From contig JADGIZ010000250.1 in assembly GCA_027604665.1 (NCBI GenBank), forward strand, positions 1 to 18,092: a stretch of 18,092 nucleotides of DNA. The letters are read 5' to 3'. The position numbers and the translations under genes are program-made. The DNA is from Polyrhizophydium stewartii. Taxonomy: Eukaryota > Chytridiomycota > Chytridiomycetes > Rhizophydiales. This document shows, piece after piece, positions 8,080 to 16,209 of this stretch. The notes under the pieces were generated by a model. That model was not told the DNA's origin, did no database searches, and was given only the letters and a program-made list of their open reading frames with translations. Within the stretch, counting starts at the first letter, position 1. Each line of letters begins with the position of its first letter.

Positions 8080-9729
8080 ATGGACGACGGCGACGGCGAC
8101 GGCGAGCAGCGGCCGCTCATATTCGACATCCAGGCACGGTGCTCGTACACCAAGGGCCGCGTGGCCCACATGCGACTGCCGCACCACACCGCGCACACGC
8201 CCGTGTTCATGCCCGTCGGCACGTCCGGCTGCATGAAGGGCCTGACGACCCACCAGCTCGAGGAGCTCGACTGCCACATCATCCTCGGCAACACGTACCA
8301 CCTTGCGCTGCAACCAGGCAAGGACCTGCTGAACAAAGTCGGCGGCCTGCATCGGTTTATGAACTGGAACCGCGGCATGCTCACCGACAGGTGCGTCCGG
8401 AGTGTGGCCAGGTGGCAGCGACCGCTCTGTCGACCGAGCGAGCTGACCGAAAGCGGGCGTGCAACGGCGACGCATGCGGCGCTGCACGGGATGCGCTTAT
8501 CACTGCGGATCCGCCGCTCGGACGCACGCTGCTGCAACCAGCGGCGGCTTCCAGATGGTGTCGCTGCTGCAGCTCTCCGAGATCACCGAGGACGGCGTCA
8601 ACTTTGTGTCGCCGTTCGACGGCGTGACGTCGACGCTGCTGACGCCCGAGCACTCGATCGAGATCCAGAACGCCATTGGCGCCGACATCATGATGCAGCT
8701 GGACGACGTCGTGTCGTCGCTTGTGACCGGTCCCCGAGTCGAGGAGGCCATGTGGCGCAGCATCCGCTGGCTCGACCGCTGCTTCGCGGCGCACGCAAAG
8801 CCGAAGACGCAGAGCCTGTTCCCGATCATCCAGGGCGGCCTTGACGAACGTCTGCGCCGAATCTGCATCGCCGAGATGGTCAAGCGCAATGCCAACGGAT
8901 ACGCGATCGGCGGACTGTCTGGCGGTGAGTCCAAGGATGTGTTCTGGCGGATCGTGTCGCTCTGCACAGACCTGCTTCCAGAGAACAAGCCGCGGTACTG
9001 CATGGGCGTCGGGTGAGGACCGCCGCATCTGCAAAGCCGCGCTGCAGCGATGATTGCAACTCATGCGAGCACTGATGGCCAGATACGGCGAGGATTTAGT
9101 CGTTTGCTCTGCGCTTGGCGTCGACATGTACGACTGCGGTGCGTACTTGGATGGAGTGTACACCACATCATAGCTTGCGTCTTCTGCGTCTAATCCACGT
9201 GCACGTGCATGGCGGCCGATGAGTAGTCTATCCAACACGGACGGCGCGGTTTGGCACGGCGCTCTCGAGGTCGGGTCCGTTGCGGCTACAGCACCAACAC
9301 TTTGAGCGTGACCACCGGCCGATCGAGGACGACTGCGGGTGCTCGACGTGCAAGCGATTCACGCGCAGCTACCTGCACCGCCTGGTGCACTCGCGCGAGA
9401 CGGTGGCATGTCATCTGATCAGCCTACACAACATTGCGTACCAGATGCGGCTGATGCGCGACATCCGCGCGAGCATCACGCGCGACGAGTTCCCGCAGTT
9501 CATCCGCACGTTCATGCGCACGTTTTACAAGACTGAGGGCGGCACGGGCAGCCGCGGCGGCCGTGCGCGGCCCGCGGATCCGACCGCGGACGACGATGCG
9601 AGCGGAGGTGCCGAGCTGGGCGAGAGGCCCCGTGGAAAGGCCGATGACCCGGGAAAGGTCATTGGCCCGCGCGGTTACCCGCTGTGGATCGAGAATGCGC
9701 TGGGCAGCATGCAGATCTCGCTGGACTGA
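8080..9729 (+). CDS. QTRT1: Queuine tRNA-ribosyltransferase catalytic subunit 1, four exons
   Basis: Exchanges guanine 34 for queuine in tRNA-Asp, -Asn, -His and -Tyr, working as a heterodimer with QTRT2. Exons are 8080-8390, 8542-9012, 9083-9138 and 9227-9729, giving 446 aa against about 403 in human. Motifs: [26 protein letters not shown] (101-108, general-base Asp103, built across intron 1), SPFDG (Asp130), MQLDDVVSS (Asp158/159), IIQGG (Gln201) and GGLSGGE (227-233). The Gly at 231 replaces the Val of bacterial enzymes, the eukaryotic pattern that admits queuine. [17 protein letters not shown] (273-289) holds the catalytic Asp region. Zinc ligands are Cys316, Cys318, Cys321 and His347. 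Introns use GTGCGT, GTGAGG and GTGCGT donors. The tail after residue 400 has a Gly/Arg/Asp-rich insert not typical of the family. All known catalytic and metal residues are present, so the enzyme should be active. Confidence 0.96.
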
Positions 9730-10045
9730 GCGCTGCAGGCGGACGCGCGGCGGGGGGTGCATGTGCGGCCATATGGCCTGCTGGCTGCGATGATGCGAAG
9801 GATCGATGCCAAAAAATCCTTCTGCCCACCGAGAACCGTGCGTGTTGCGGAGGGTGCCGCCGTCGGGGGAGGGGCCGGCACGGGCGACGCCGGCTCAGCG
9901 GGCGACGCGGCCCCCCACGCCTGCCAGCCGGTGCGCGGGCGGGCAGGCGCGAGTCGCTGCACCGAAGCCGCGCCCGGCCCGCACCCCCCTCGCCGCCCAT
10001 GCCGCGACAGCCCGGCTGACACTGCTCATCGTCTGCCGCTCGCAG
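9730..10045 (+). promoter_or_regulatory. Intergenic region: QTRT1 3' end and MPP-beta promoter/leader
   Basis: This 316-bp stretch between tandem plus-strand genes holds no convincing gene. The open frames through it are Arg/Ala/Pro-rich GC artefacts. A perfect 12-bp palindrome, GGCCATATGGCC, lies at 9767-9778 and could be a dimeric factor site. A short A-rich patch follows at 9811-9817. No TATA box is obvious. Confidence 0.4.
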
Positions 10046-12084
10046 ATGATCAGGTCGCTGCTGTCGAGCAACGTGCTTGCCGCTGCCAAGGTGCGTCCGC
10101 ACGCGCCGCGCGGCCGCCCGCACGCAGCAGCACACACTCGCAGGCGGCCCCAGCGCACGGCCGTCGCCGTCGCCGCCGCCGCCGTGGCCCGGTCCGCACC
10201 GCCTGCCGGTGCAGCGGCTTGAAGGCGCTTCCTGTGTTTTTCTGCGCGACTGACTCGTGCTGACGGCCGACCCGACCCCGCCGCCGTTGCTGCTGCTGCC
10301 GGCCGCCGCTCGCCCGCACGCCCGCGTTCTCATCGGCATGCCCATGCGACGCCCCTCCTCCCGGCGATGCCACCCGAATGCAGGCGCAGCGCACCCGCGC
10401 GGTCCGCTCGATCGTCACGGTGCCCAAGCCCAGCGCAGATGTGCTCAAGTACTCGTACCCTGCGTCGCTGTCCAGCGTGCCCGAGACCAAGGTCACCCGC
10501 CTCTCCAACGGCTTCACCATCGCCACCGAGGCCAACCCCAACAACCAGACGGCCACGGTCGGCGTCTGGATCGATGCCGGCTCGCGCTTCGAGACCGAGA
10601 AGAGCAACGGCACGGCCCACTTCCTCGAGCACATGGCCTTCAAGGTGCGATGCGTTTTTGGGTCGGGCTCTGGCCTGCCAAGGCCGGCCGCGAGTCTGAC
10701 TCGCCAGGCGGCGCTGGCAGCTCTGCGCTGGGCATTCCCGCCCTCCGCCTGCAGGCGCCACGCCGCTGGACGGCTTCGCTGACGACACTCTGCCCCCGCC
10801 GATCCAATCGTGCCTCGGCTCCGCTCGACCGACGCACCGACGGCTCGACTACGCCTGCTGCCGCACGCTGCCACCGACACGCCTTGCTCATGCCTCTGAC
10901 CATCGCCGACGATGGCCCCGCCTCCGATGCCTTGCTCCACACAGGGCACCAAGTCCCGCACGCAGCTGCAGCTCGAGTCGCAGATCGAGAACATTGGCGG
11001 CCACCTCAACGCATACACGTCGCGCGAGCAGACCGTGTACTACGCCAAGGCGCTTGCGGGCGATGTCGGCACCTCGGTCGAGATCCTGGCCGACATCCTG
11101 CAGGGCTCGACGCTCAGCCCGGACGCGATTGAGCGCGAGCGCGACGTGATCCTGCGCGAGTCTGAGGAGGTCGATAAGAACAAGGAGGAGGTTGTCTTTG
11201 ACATGCTGCACGGCGCCGCCTTCCAGGGCTCGTCACTCGGCCGCACGATCCTGGGCCCGCGCGCCAACATCAAGAGCATCACCCGCGAGGACCTCGTCAG
11301 CTACATCTCGGAGAACTACACGCCCAACCGCATGGTGCTCGCTGCCGCGGGCGGCGTCGACCACGACGCCCTCGTCAAGCTCGCCGAGAAGCACTTTGGC
11401 TCGCTCAAGGCCGCGCCCGAGAAGCCCAAGCCCGCCAAGGCCACGTTTGTGGGCTCGGAGCTCAAGGCGCGCTTCGACAACCACCCGACCGCCCACATTG
11501 CGCTCGCCGTCGAGGGCGTGTCGTGGACCAGCCCCGACTACTGGGCGCTGCTCGTTGCCCAGTCGATCATTGGCTCGTGGGACCGCTCGCTCGGCGCCGC
11601 GGCGCACGTCTCGTCCAAGCTGGCCCAGAAGGTGCATGAGTACGGCCTCGCCAACTCGTTCATGTCCTTCAACACATCCTACAGCGACACGGGTCTCTTT
11701 GGCGTCTACGCCGTCACGGAGAACTTTGAGGGCATGGACGACCTGGTCCACTACATCCAGCAGGAGTGGCACCGCCTCGCGATCAACATTGGCGAGGCCG
11801 AGGTCTTCCGCGCCAAGAACCAGCTCAAGACGTCGCTGCTGCTTGCCCTCGACGGCACGACCCCGATCGCCGAGGACATTGGCCGCCAGATGCTCGTCTA
11901 CGGCAAGCGCCTGAGCCCGTGGGAGATTGACGGCCTCATTGAGCGCGTCACGGTCGACGACGTCAAGAAGGTTGCCTCCAACTACATCTACGACCGCGAG
12001 GTTGCCGTCATTGGCTACGGCCCTGTCGAGAACCTGCAGGACTACAACCGCATCCGCTCGGCCATGGCGCCTCTCTACTATTAG
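10046..12084 (+). CDS. MAS1: Mitochondrial processing peptidase beta subunit (M16 metallopeptidase), three exons
   Basis: Catalytic subunit of the matrix peptidase that removes presequences from imported proteins; in some fungi the same protein is also the core I subunit of cytochrome bc1. Exons are 10046-10090, 10384-10644 and 10945-12084, giving 481 aa, close to the 460-490 usual for the family. The tiny first exon encodes only [15 protein letters not shown], a basic, hydroxylated mitochondrial targeting start. The inverted zinc motif HFLEH is at 94-98, with the distal Glu at 174 (ILRES), so it should be catalytically active rather than a core-only relative. Other family blocks are [18 protein letters not shown] (joined over intron 2), [13 protein letters not shown] and [12 protein letters not shown]. 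In both introns (GTGCGT and GTGCGA donors) the acceptor is the first AG after a CTGAC (10250-10264, 10895-10899). The ATG at 10046 is preferred because it gives the presequence and matches phase. Confidence 0.94.
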
Positions 12085-12148
12085 TCGCTCTCCCTCCCCT
12101 GCATCCACCCCATCCCCTCGGTCCCCGTCCCGCCGCGATCCCGACCTC

Positions 12149-12180
12149 GCGCGCCTGCTCCATTCTGCTGTCAGGCGCGC
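12149..12180. repeat. 9-bp perfect inverted repeat (hairpin) between MPP-beta and the Fanzor-like gene
   Basis: GCGCGCCTG at 12149-12157 and CAGGCGCGC at 12172-12180 form a perfect stem with a 14-nt loop. It lies 65 bp after the MPP-beta stop and 29 bp beyond the stop of the opposing Fanzor-like frame. A weaker 5-bp hairpin (CCGAT/ATCGG, 12205-12219) sits at that gene's stop codon. It could be a 3'-end element for either gene, or the remnant of a guide-RNA or element end. Confidence 0.5.
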
Positions 12181-12208
12181 CAATGAACGAAATTTCTAGT
12201 CGCACCGA

Positions 12209-13396
12209 TCAGCAATCGGCCTCAGGCGCCAGATCAATACTCCAAAACTCACTCATTAAGACCTTTGGATGGTGCGGATTAGCACCGGTGGTTTCCTTTC
12301 CAAGGCAAAGGAGTGTGCAGCAGTGGATGCACATCATGCTTGAGCGTGTTGTCGACGGTGCAAGCACAGTGGGCCGTCTTCCCCGAGGGTCATGCCTTGT
12401 GCATCGAGTTGCTGAGGCTGCCGCAACTGGGCAGTCAGCACGCATGCCAAACACAAGCAGCGCACGCGCGCAGCTTACCGGACTATCCTTGGTCTTGCGC
12501 GAGTTCTTCACGCCCCACGCCGGCCGAAGTCGCTCGATCGTGGCGTAAATACGATCTTGGACATGTGCGGGCCAGCGCTGCTTGGCAGAGTACGCCTCCA
12601 TGTGCATGAGACGGAAGATGTGGCGGGCGTCGTACCGCGTCAGCTCCCCGAAACGGCAGCCCTTGCCATCAAACATGTCCCCAGTGACGGGCAGGCAGTC
12701 CGCCGCGAGAAACTCGAAGAGCTTCTCGGCGTTCGCAATCGAGGGGCCCTTGATCGATGGCATGTCGGTAAATATGTCAATCTTGCCGTCCCTCTTGCGC
12801 TGGCGACGCTCACGCGCCTGCATATGCTCGCGCACCTGCTGGTGCTGATGGATGCATCGAGCTCGCTTAAACTCCGCCTTGGAGATCTTGACAAAGATGG
12901 CACGATGGTGCACCTTCTTGAGGCCGCGCTTGGTCTTGGACTTTTCGCCGGGGTACTCGCAGTTGGGATCGATCAGCACGATGCGAATCATGACGTAATT
13001 TTTGCGGTTGAAGTCCATCGTGCAAACAAAGTGGAAGCCGAGGTGCACAAGCTCGTTGTAGTCGGGCATGTTGCCAATGTAGTTGCGCTTGGAACTTGAG
13101 CTGGTGGCATCCTTGTCGCAAGATGTTGACGATGACGCCGATGGCAGAGGCGGCGGCGGGACCGACGCCGATGGCGGCTGCGTCAATCGGGATGACGAGA
13201 TGGTGACCTTCTCGGTCATGATCGAGATGCTGATCCCGTCGCTCAAAATCCACCGTTTCCTGATTGCCGTATTGGCAAAAGCAGTCTCAAGTGCCAGCGC
13301 GGGCGTGGGTGCAGATGCAGATGATCCAGCACCTATGTAGTATGGTCGATTTCCGCTGACTACTAACGTTCTATGGGCCGAAACTTCGAATTTCAT
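12209..13396 (-). CDS. N-terminally truncated Fanzor/TnpB-like RuvC nuclease relative, probably decayed
   Basis: Open frame of 395 codons. Fanzors are eukaryotic TnpB homologues, RNA-guided DNA nucleases tied to transposons. Matches to the Fanzor pattern, in order: RWILSDGISISI (48-59, like the TDGVSVS block), YIGNMPDYNELVHL (106-119, before RuvC-I), TMDFNRKN (Asp128 as the RuvC-I Asp, with Pro-Gly lost), KISKAEF (170-176), FTDMPSIKGPS (209-219, like LPSxKT), MHMEAYSAKQR (264-274), RSSMMCIHCC (351-360, like the TSxxCxxC zinc motif) and FWSIDLA (384-390, like NRDVNAA). The Glu expected just before the TSxxC motif is absent. The usual several-hundred-residue N-terminal part is missing; the CWC22 start lies only 44 bp upstream. 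Base composition is less GC-rich than neighbouring genes, which fits transfer or transposition. An alternative spliced form (donor GTAAGC at 12478, acceptor 12427, stop 12334) gives 336 aa but loses the Cys motif. The assignment is from pattern memory only. Confidence 0.5.
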   Translation of the reverse strand: MKFEVSAHRTLVVSGNRPYYIGAGSSASAPTPALALETAFANTAIRKRWILSDGISISIMTEKVTISSSRLTQPPSASVPPPPLPSASSSTSCDKDATSSSSKRNYIGNMPDYNELVHLGFHFVCTMDFNRKNYVMIRIVLIDPNCEYPGEKSKTKRGLKKVHHRAIFVKISKAEFKRARCIHQHQQVREHMQARERRQRKRDGKIDIFTDMPSIKGPSIANAEKLFEFLAADCLPVTGDMFDGKGCRFGELTRYDARHIFRLMHMEAYSAKQRWPAHVQDRIYATIERLRPAWGVKNSRKTKDSPVSCARALLVFGMRADCPVAAASATRCTRHDPRGRRPTVLAPSTTRSSMMCIHCCTLLCLGKETTGANPHHPKVLMSEFWSIDLAPEADC

Positions 13397-13420
13397 TCTT
13401 AGTTATTATCTTTCGACCAG
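13338..13420 (+). promoter_or_regulatory. Candidate 5'-leader intron of CWC22 with TACTAAC branch point
   Basis: The plus strand has possible donors GTAGTA (13338) or GTATGG (13341), a perfect TACTAAC at 13362-13368 (directly after CTGAC) and acceptors TTCTTAG (13402) or CGACCAG (13420). All lie before the CWC22 ATG at 13441. The stretch overlaps the start of the opposing Fanzor-like frame. No transcript evidence is available. Confidence 0.4.
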
Positions 13421-13440
13421 AAAATTCTTTCCGCGCGATC
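13397..13440. promoter_or_regulatory. Short AT-rich divergent spacer before CWC22
   Basis: Only 44 bp separates the CWC22 ATG from the first possible ATG of the opposing Fanzor-like frame. It is conspicuously AT-rich for this window. The CWC22 promoter probably extends into the Fanzor-like frame. Confidence 0.4.
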
Positions 13441-16098
13441 ATGCCTTCGACTGCGCCGGCCGACTCGCCTGCCCGCCGCTCGCCGTCGCGGTCGCCGTCG
13501 CGGTCGCCGTCGCGGTCTGACTCGCGGTCGCCGTCGAGGTCTGACTCGCGCTCGCGGTCGCCGTCGCAGTCGCGGTCGCGGTCGCGGTCGCGGTCGCCTC
13601 GCCGACGCTCCCGCCGCAGCAGCGCCTCTCCCGAGAGCGCCGACGACAAGGCCGACGGCCGCAAGGGCCGAGGCGACGGCGGCGACCGGGGTCGTGCGCG
13701 CCGCGAGTCGCCGCCGCCCGCTGCGCGCGAGAGCAAGGCCGCCGCGCCCGCCGCCGCACCGGCGACGGCGGCGACGCTGCTCGGACGCACGGGCGGCGTG
13801 TACATCCCGCCGGCACGCCTGCGCGCCATGCAGGCGGCCATCACGGACCGCTCGTCCGAGGACTACCAGCGCATGACGTGGGAGGCGCTCAAGAAGAGTC
13901 TCAACGGCCTGATCAACAAGGTCAACGTCTCCAACATCAAGAACATCATCCCCGAGATGTTCTCGGAGAACCTGCTGCGCGGCCGCGGCCTGCTGTGCCG
14001 CAGCGTCATGAAGGCGCAGGCGGCGTCGCTGCCGTTCACGCCCGTGTACGCATGTCTGGTTGCCGTCATCAACACAAAGTTCCCCGTGATTGGCGAGCTG
14101 TTACTGAACCGGCTGCTTCTGCAGTTCCGGCGCGCGTTCAAGCGCAGCGACAAGGCCGTTTGCTTGTCGTCGAGCAAGTTCATTGCGCACTTGGTCAACC
14201 ACCGCGTGGCCAACGAGATTGTTGCGCTGCAGATCCTGACGCTGATGCTGGAGCGGCCGACGGACGACTCGGTCGAGGTTGCAGTCGGCTTCATGCGCGA
14301 CGTGGGCGCGTTCCTGACCGAGGAGTCGCCTCGCGCGACCATGGCTGTTTTCGAGCGCTTCCGCGGCATCCTGCAGGAGGGCGTCATTGACAAGCGCACA
14401 GAGTATATCGTCGAGGTGCTGTTCCAGGTGCGCAAGGACAAGTTCAAGGACAACATCACGATCCCCGAGGCGCTCGACATTGTCGAGGAGGCGGACCAGA
14501 TCACCCATATGGTCAGCCTCACCGACCAGCTCGACGCGCAGGAGCTGCTCAACATCTTCCGCCCCGACCCCGACTTCCTTGAGAACGAGGAGCGCTACAT
14601 GGCCATGAAGCGCGAGATCCTCGGCGACGGCTCGGATGACGAAGACGACGACGGCGGCGAAGAGGGCGACGATGACGACGATGACGACGATGATGACGAC
14701 GACGACGATGATGATGGCGCGGCGGGCGGCGACGACGAGGCCGCTCGCAAGCTGCGCGAAGCGCAGGAGCAGATGCGCATCCAGGACAAGACCAACACAA
14801 ACCTGGTCAACCTGCGGCGCAGCATCTACCTGACGTCCATGTCGAGTCTGAGCTTCGAGGAGACTGCTCACAAGATCATGAAGCTCGACATCCAGCCCGG
14901 CAACGAGATGGAGGTGTGCAACATGATCATCGAGTGCTGCAGCCAAGAGCGCACGTACGTGGCGTCGTACGGCCTACTCGGCGAGCGGTTCTGTCGGCTG
15001 AACCGCGACTGGGCGGCGCGGTTTGCGACGGCGTTTGAGGAGACGTACAAGACGATCCACCGGTTTGAGACGAACCGGCTGCGCAACACGGCCAAGTTCT
15101 TTGGGCACCTGCTTGGCACCAACGCGATTACGTGGCAGGTGTTTGCGCTGGTGCGCATCACCGAGTTTGACACGACGGCATCATCGCGTATTTTCCTCAA
15201 GATTGTGTTCAACGACCTGGCCGAGCACCTGAGCATCAAGGGCCTGCGCGAGCGTCTGTCTGACCCGACCATGGTTGTGTCGGTGTCGACGCCGGCGGGG
15301 CTTGTCACGCGTGGCGCGTTTGACGGGCTGTTCCCCAAGGACAATCCCAAGAACACGCGGTTTGCGATCAACTACTTTACGAGCATTGGGCTTGGCGCGC
15401 TGACCGAGGACTTGCGTGAGCATCTCAAGAATGCGCCGAAGCTGATTATGCAGCAGAAGCAAGCGATCGAGTCTGGCTCGGACTCGTCGAGTTCGTCGGA
15501 CTCGGACTCGGACTCGGACTCTGGCTCGGACTCGGACTCGGACTCGGACTCAGGGTCTGGATCGGGGTCCAGCTCTGGCTCGGATTCTGGCTCGGACTCT
15601 GGTTCTGACTCGGAATCGGGCTCGTCCGTGTCCAGTCGACGCGGCTCCAGGCGCAACGACCGCGACCGCCGCGACGACGGCCGCAAGGACCGCGACCGTC
15701 GTGACGATCGGCGTCGCGATGATCGGGACAGACGTGACGATCGGGATAGGCGTGATGGTCGCGACCGCCGCGACGATCGCCGCCGTGATGACCGTGATGA
15801 CCGCGACAGGCGCGACGACCGCGACAAGCGTGACAGGCGCGACGACCGCGACAGGCGTGATGGCCGAGACGACCGCGACAGGCGCGACGACAGGGACCGC
15901 CGTGATGGCCAGCGCAGCCCGCGTACGAGGTCGCGGCGCTCGCCGTCTCGATCGCGCTCGCCCCCACGCGGCAGGGACGATACCCGCAAGCGCCCCGCAG
16001 CACGCTCGCCGTCGCGCTCCGAGTCGCCGCCTCGCCGCCGTGCACGCGACTCGCGCCGCGACCCGTCGTCGTCGCCCGATGCACGCCGCCGCCGATGA
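13441..16098 (+). CDS. CWC22: Pre-mRNA-splicing factor CWC22 (MIF4G and MA3 domains, SR-like tails), intronless
   Basis: Spliceosome protein needed for the catalytic steps; in animals it recruits eIF4A3 to seed the exon junction complex. Length is 885 aa in one exon. Order: an RS-rich N-terminus (about 10-60), an Ala/Pro linker with GGVYIPPARLRAM (about 118-130), and a MIF4G domain (about 145-330) starting MTWEALKKSLNGLINKVN and including NIIPEMFSENLLRGRGLLCR and FERFRGILQEG. Then come an acidic Asp run (nt 14635-14725), an MA3 domain (about 458-575) with RRSIYLTSMSSLSFEETAHK, the conserved block ending GALTEDLREHL, an SD-rich tract (about 678-735), an RDRRDD repeat array (about 739-825) and an RS tail. 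The first in-frame ATG follows the AT-rich spacer. This gene lacks coding introns although most neighbours are interrupted. The stop faces the BRAP2 stop 111 bp away. Confidence 0.95.
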   Translation: MPSTAPADSPARRSPSRSPSRSPSRSDSRSPSRSDSRSRSPSQSRSRSRSRSPRRRSRRSSASPESADDKADGRKGRGDGGDRGRARRESPPPAARESKAAAPAAAPATAATLLGRTGGVYIPPARLRAMQAAITDRSSEDYQRMTWEALKKSLNGLINKVNVSNIKNIIPEMFSENLLRGRGLLCRSVMKAQAASLPFTPVYACLVAVINTKFPVIGELLLNRLLLQFRRAFKRSDKAVCLSSSKFIAHLVNHRVANEIVALQILTLMLERPTDDSVEVAVGFMRDVGAFLTEESPRATMAVFERFRGILQEGVIDKRTEYIVEVLFQVRKDKFKDNITIPEALDIVEEADQITHMVSLTDQLDAQELLNIFRPDPDFLENEERYMAMKREILGDGSDDEDDDGGEEGDDDDDDDDDDDDDDDDGAAGGDDEAARKLREAQEQMRIQDKTNTNLVNLRRSIYLTSMSSLSFEETAHKIMKLDIQPGNEMEVCNMIIECCSQERTYVASYGLLGERFCRLNRDWAARFATAFEETYKTIHRFETNRLRNTAKFFGHLLGTNAITWQVFALVRITEFDTTASSRIFLKIVFNDLAEHLSIKGLRERLSDPTMVVSVSTPAGLVTRGAFDGLFPKDNPKNTRFAINYFTSIGLGALTEDLREHLKNAPKLIMQQKQAIESGSDSSSSSDSDSDSDSGSDSDSDSDSGSGSGSSSGSDSGSDSGSDSESGSSVSSRRGSRRNDRDRRDDGRKDRDRRDDRRRDDRDRRDDRDRRDGRDRRDDRRRDDRDDRDRRDDRDKRDRRDDRDRRDGRDDRDRRDDRDRRDGQRSPRTRSRRSPSRSRSPPRGRDDTRKRPAARSPSRSESPPRRRARDSRRDPSSSPDARRRR
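14635..14725 (+). repeat. GAC/GAT triplet run encoding poly-Asp in CWC22
   Basis: A nearly pure series of Asp codons (GAC and GAT mixed, with a few Glu and Gly) links the MIF4G and MA3 domains. Mixed codon use suggests selection for acidity rather than fresh slippage. Confidence 0.85.
15475..15915 (+). repeat. Tandem hexamer and RDRRDD repeat arrays in the CWC22 C-terminus
   Basis: From 15475 to about 15640 the sequence is built of GACTCG/GGCTCG-type hexamers encoding Ser-Asp and Ser-Gly pairs. From about 15655 to 15915 it is built of degenerate CGCGACGAC/GACAGG units encoding Arg-Asp-Arg-Arg-Asp-Asp. Both keep frame throughout, so length changes preserve the protein. Confidence 0.85.
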
Positions 16099-16209
16099 TG
16101 ATGCAGCGCACGATGCGGCTGCCCGTTGGCGCGAATGAATACGCGGATGGGAGCGGCGTCGCATTCACGCCGTTGCACTGGCAGAGAGTCTGGTCAGGAA
16201 GCCGGTTTA

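Noticed and set aside
7223..8080. A 285-aa plus-strand frame across QNG1 and the divergent promoter
   Set aside because: It is antisense to a well-conserved enzyme and its composition is that of a GC-driven shadow frame.
9659..10345. A 228-aa minus-strand frame over the QTRT1 end and MPP-beta leader
   Set aside because: Arg/Gly/Ala-rich with no domain, crossing a promoter and an intron of real genes.
15655..15915. Repeat array as a CRISPR
   Set aside because: Units are short, contiguous, degenerate and in frame within a eukaryotic coding region, with no spacers.
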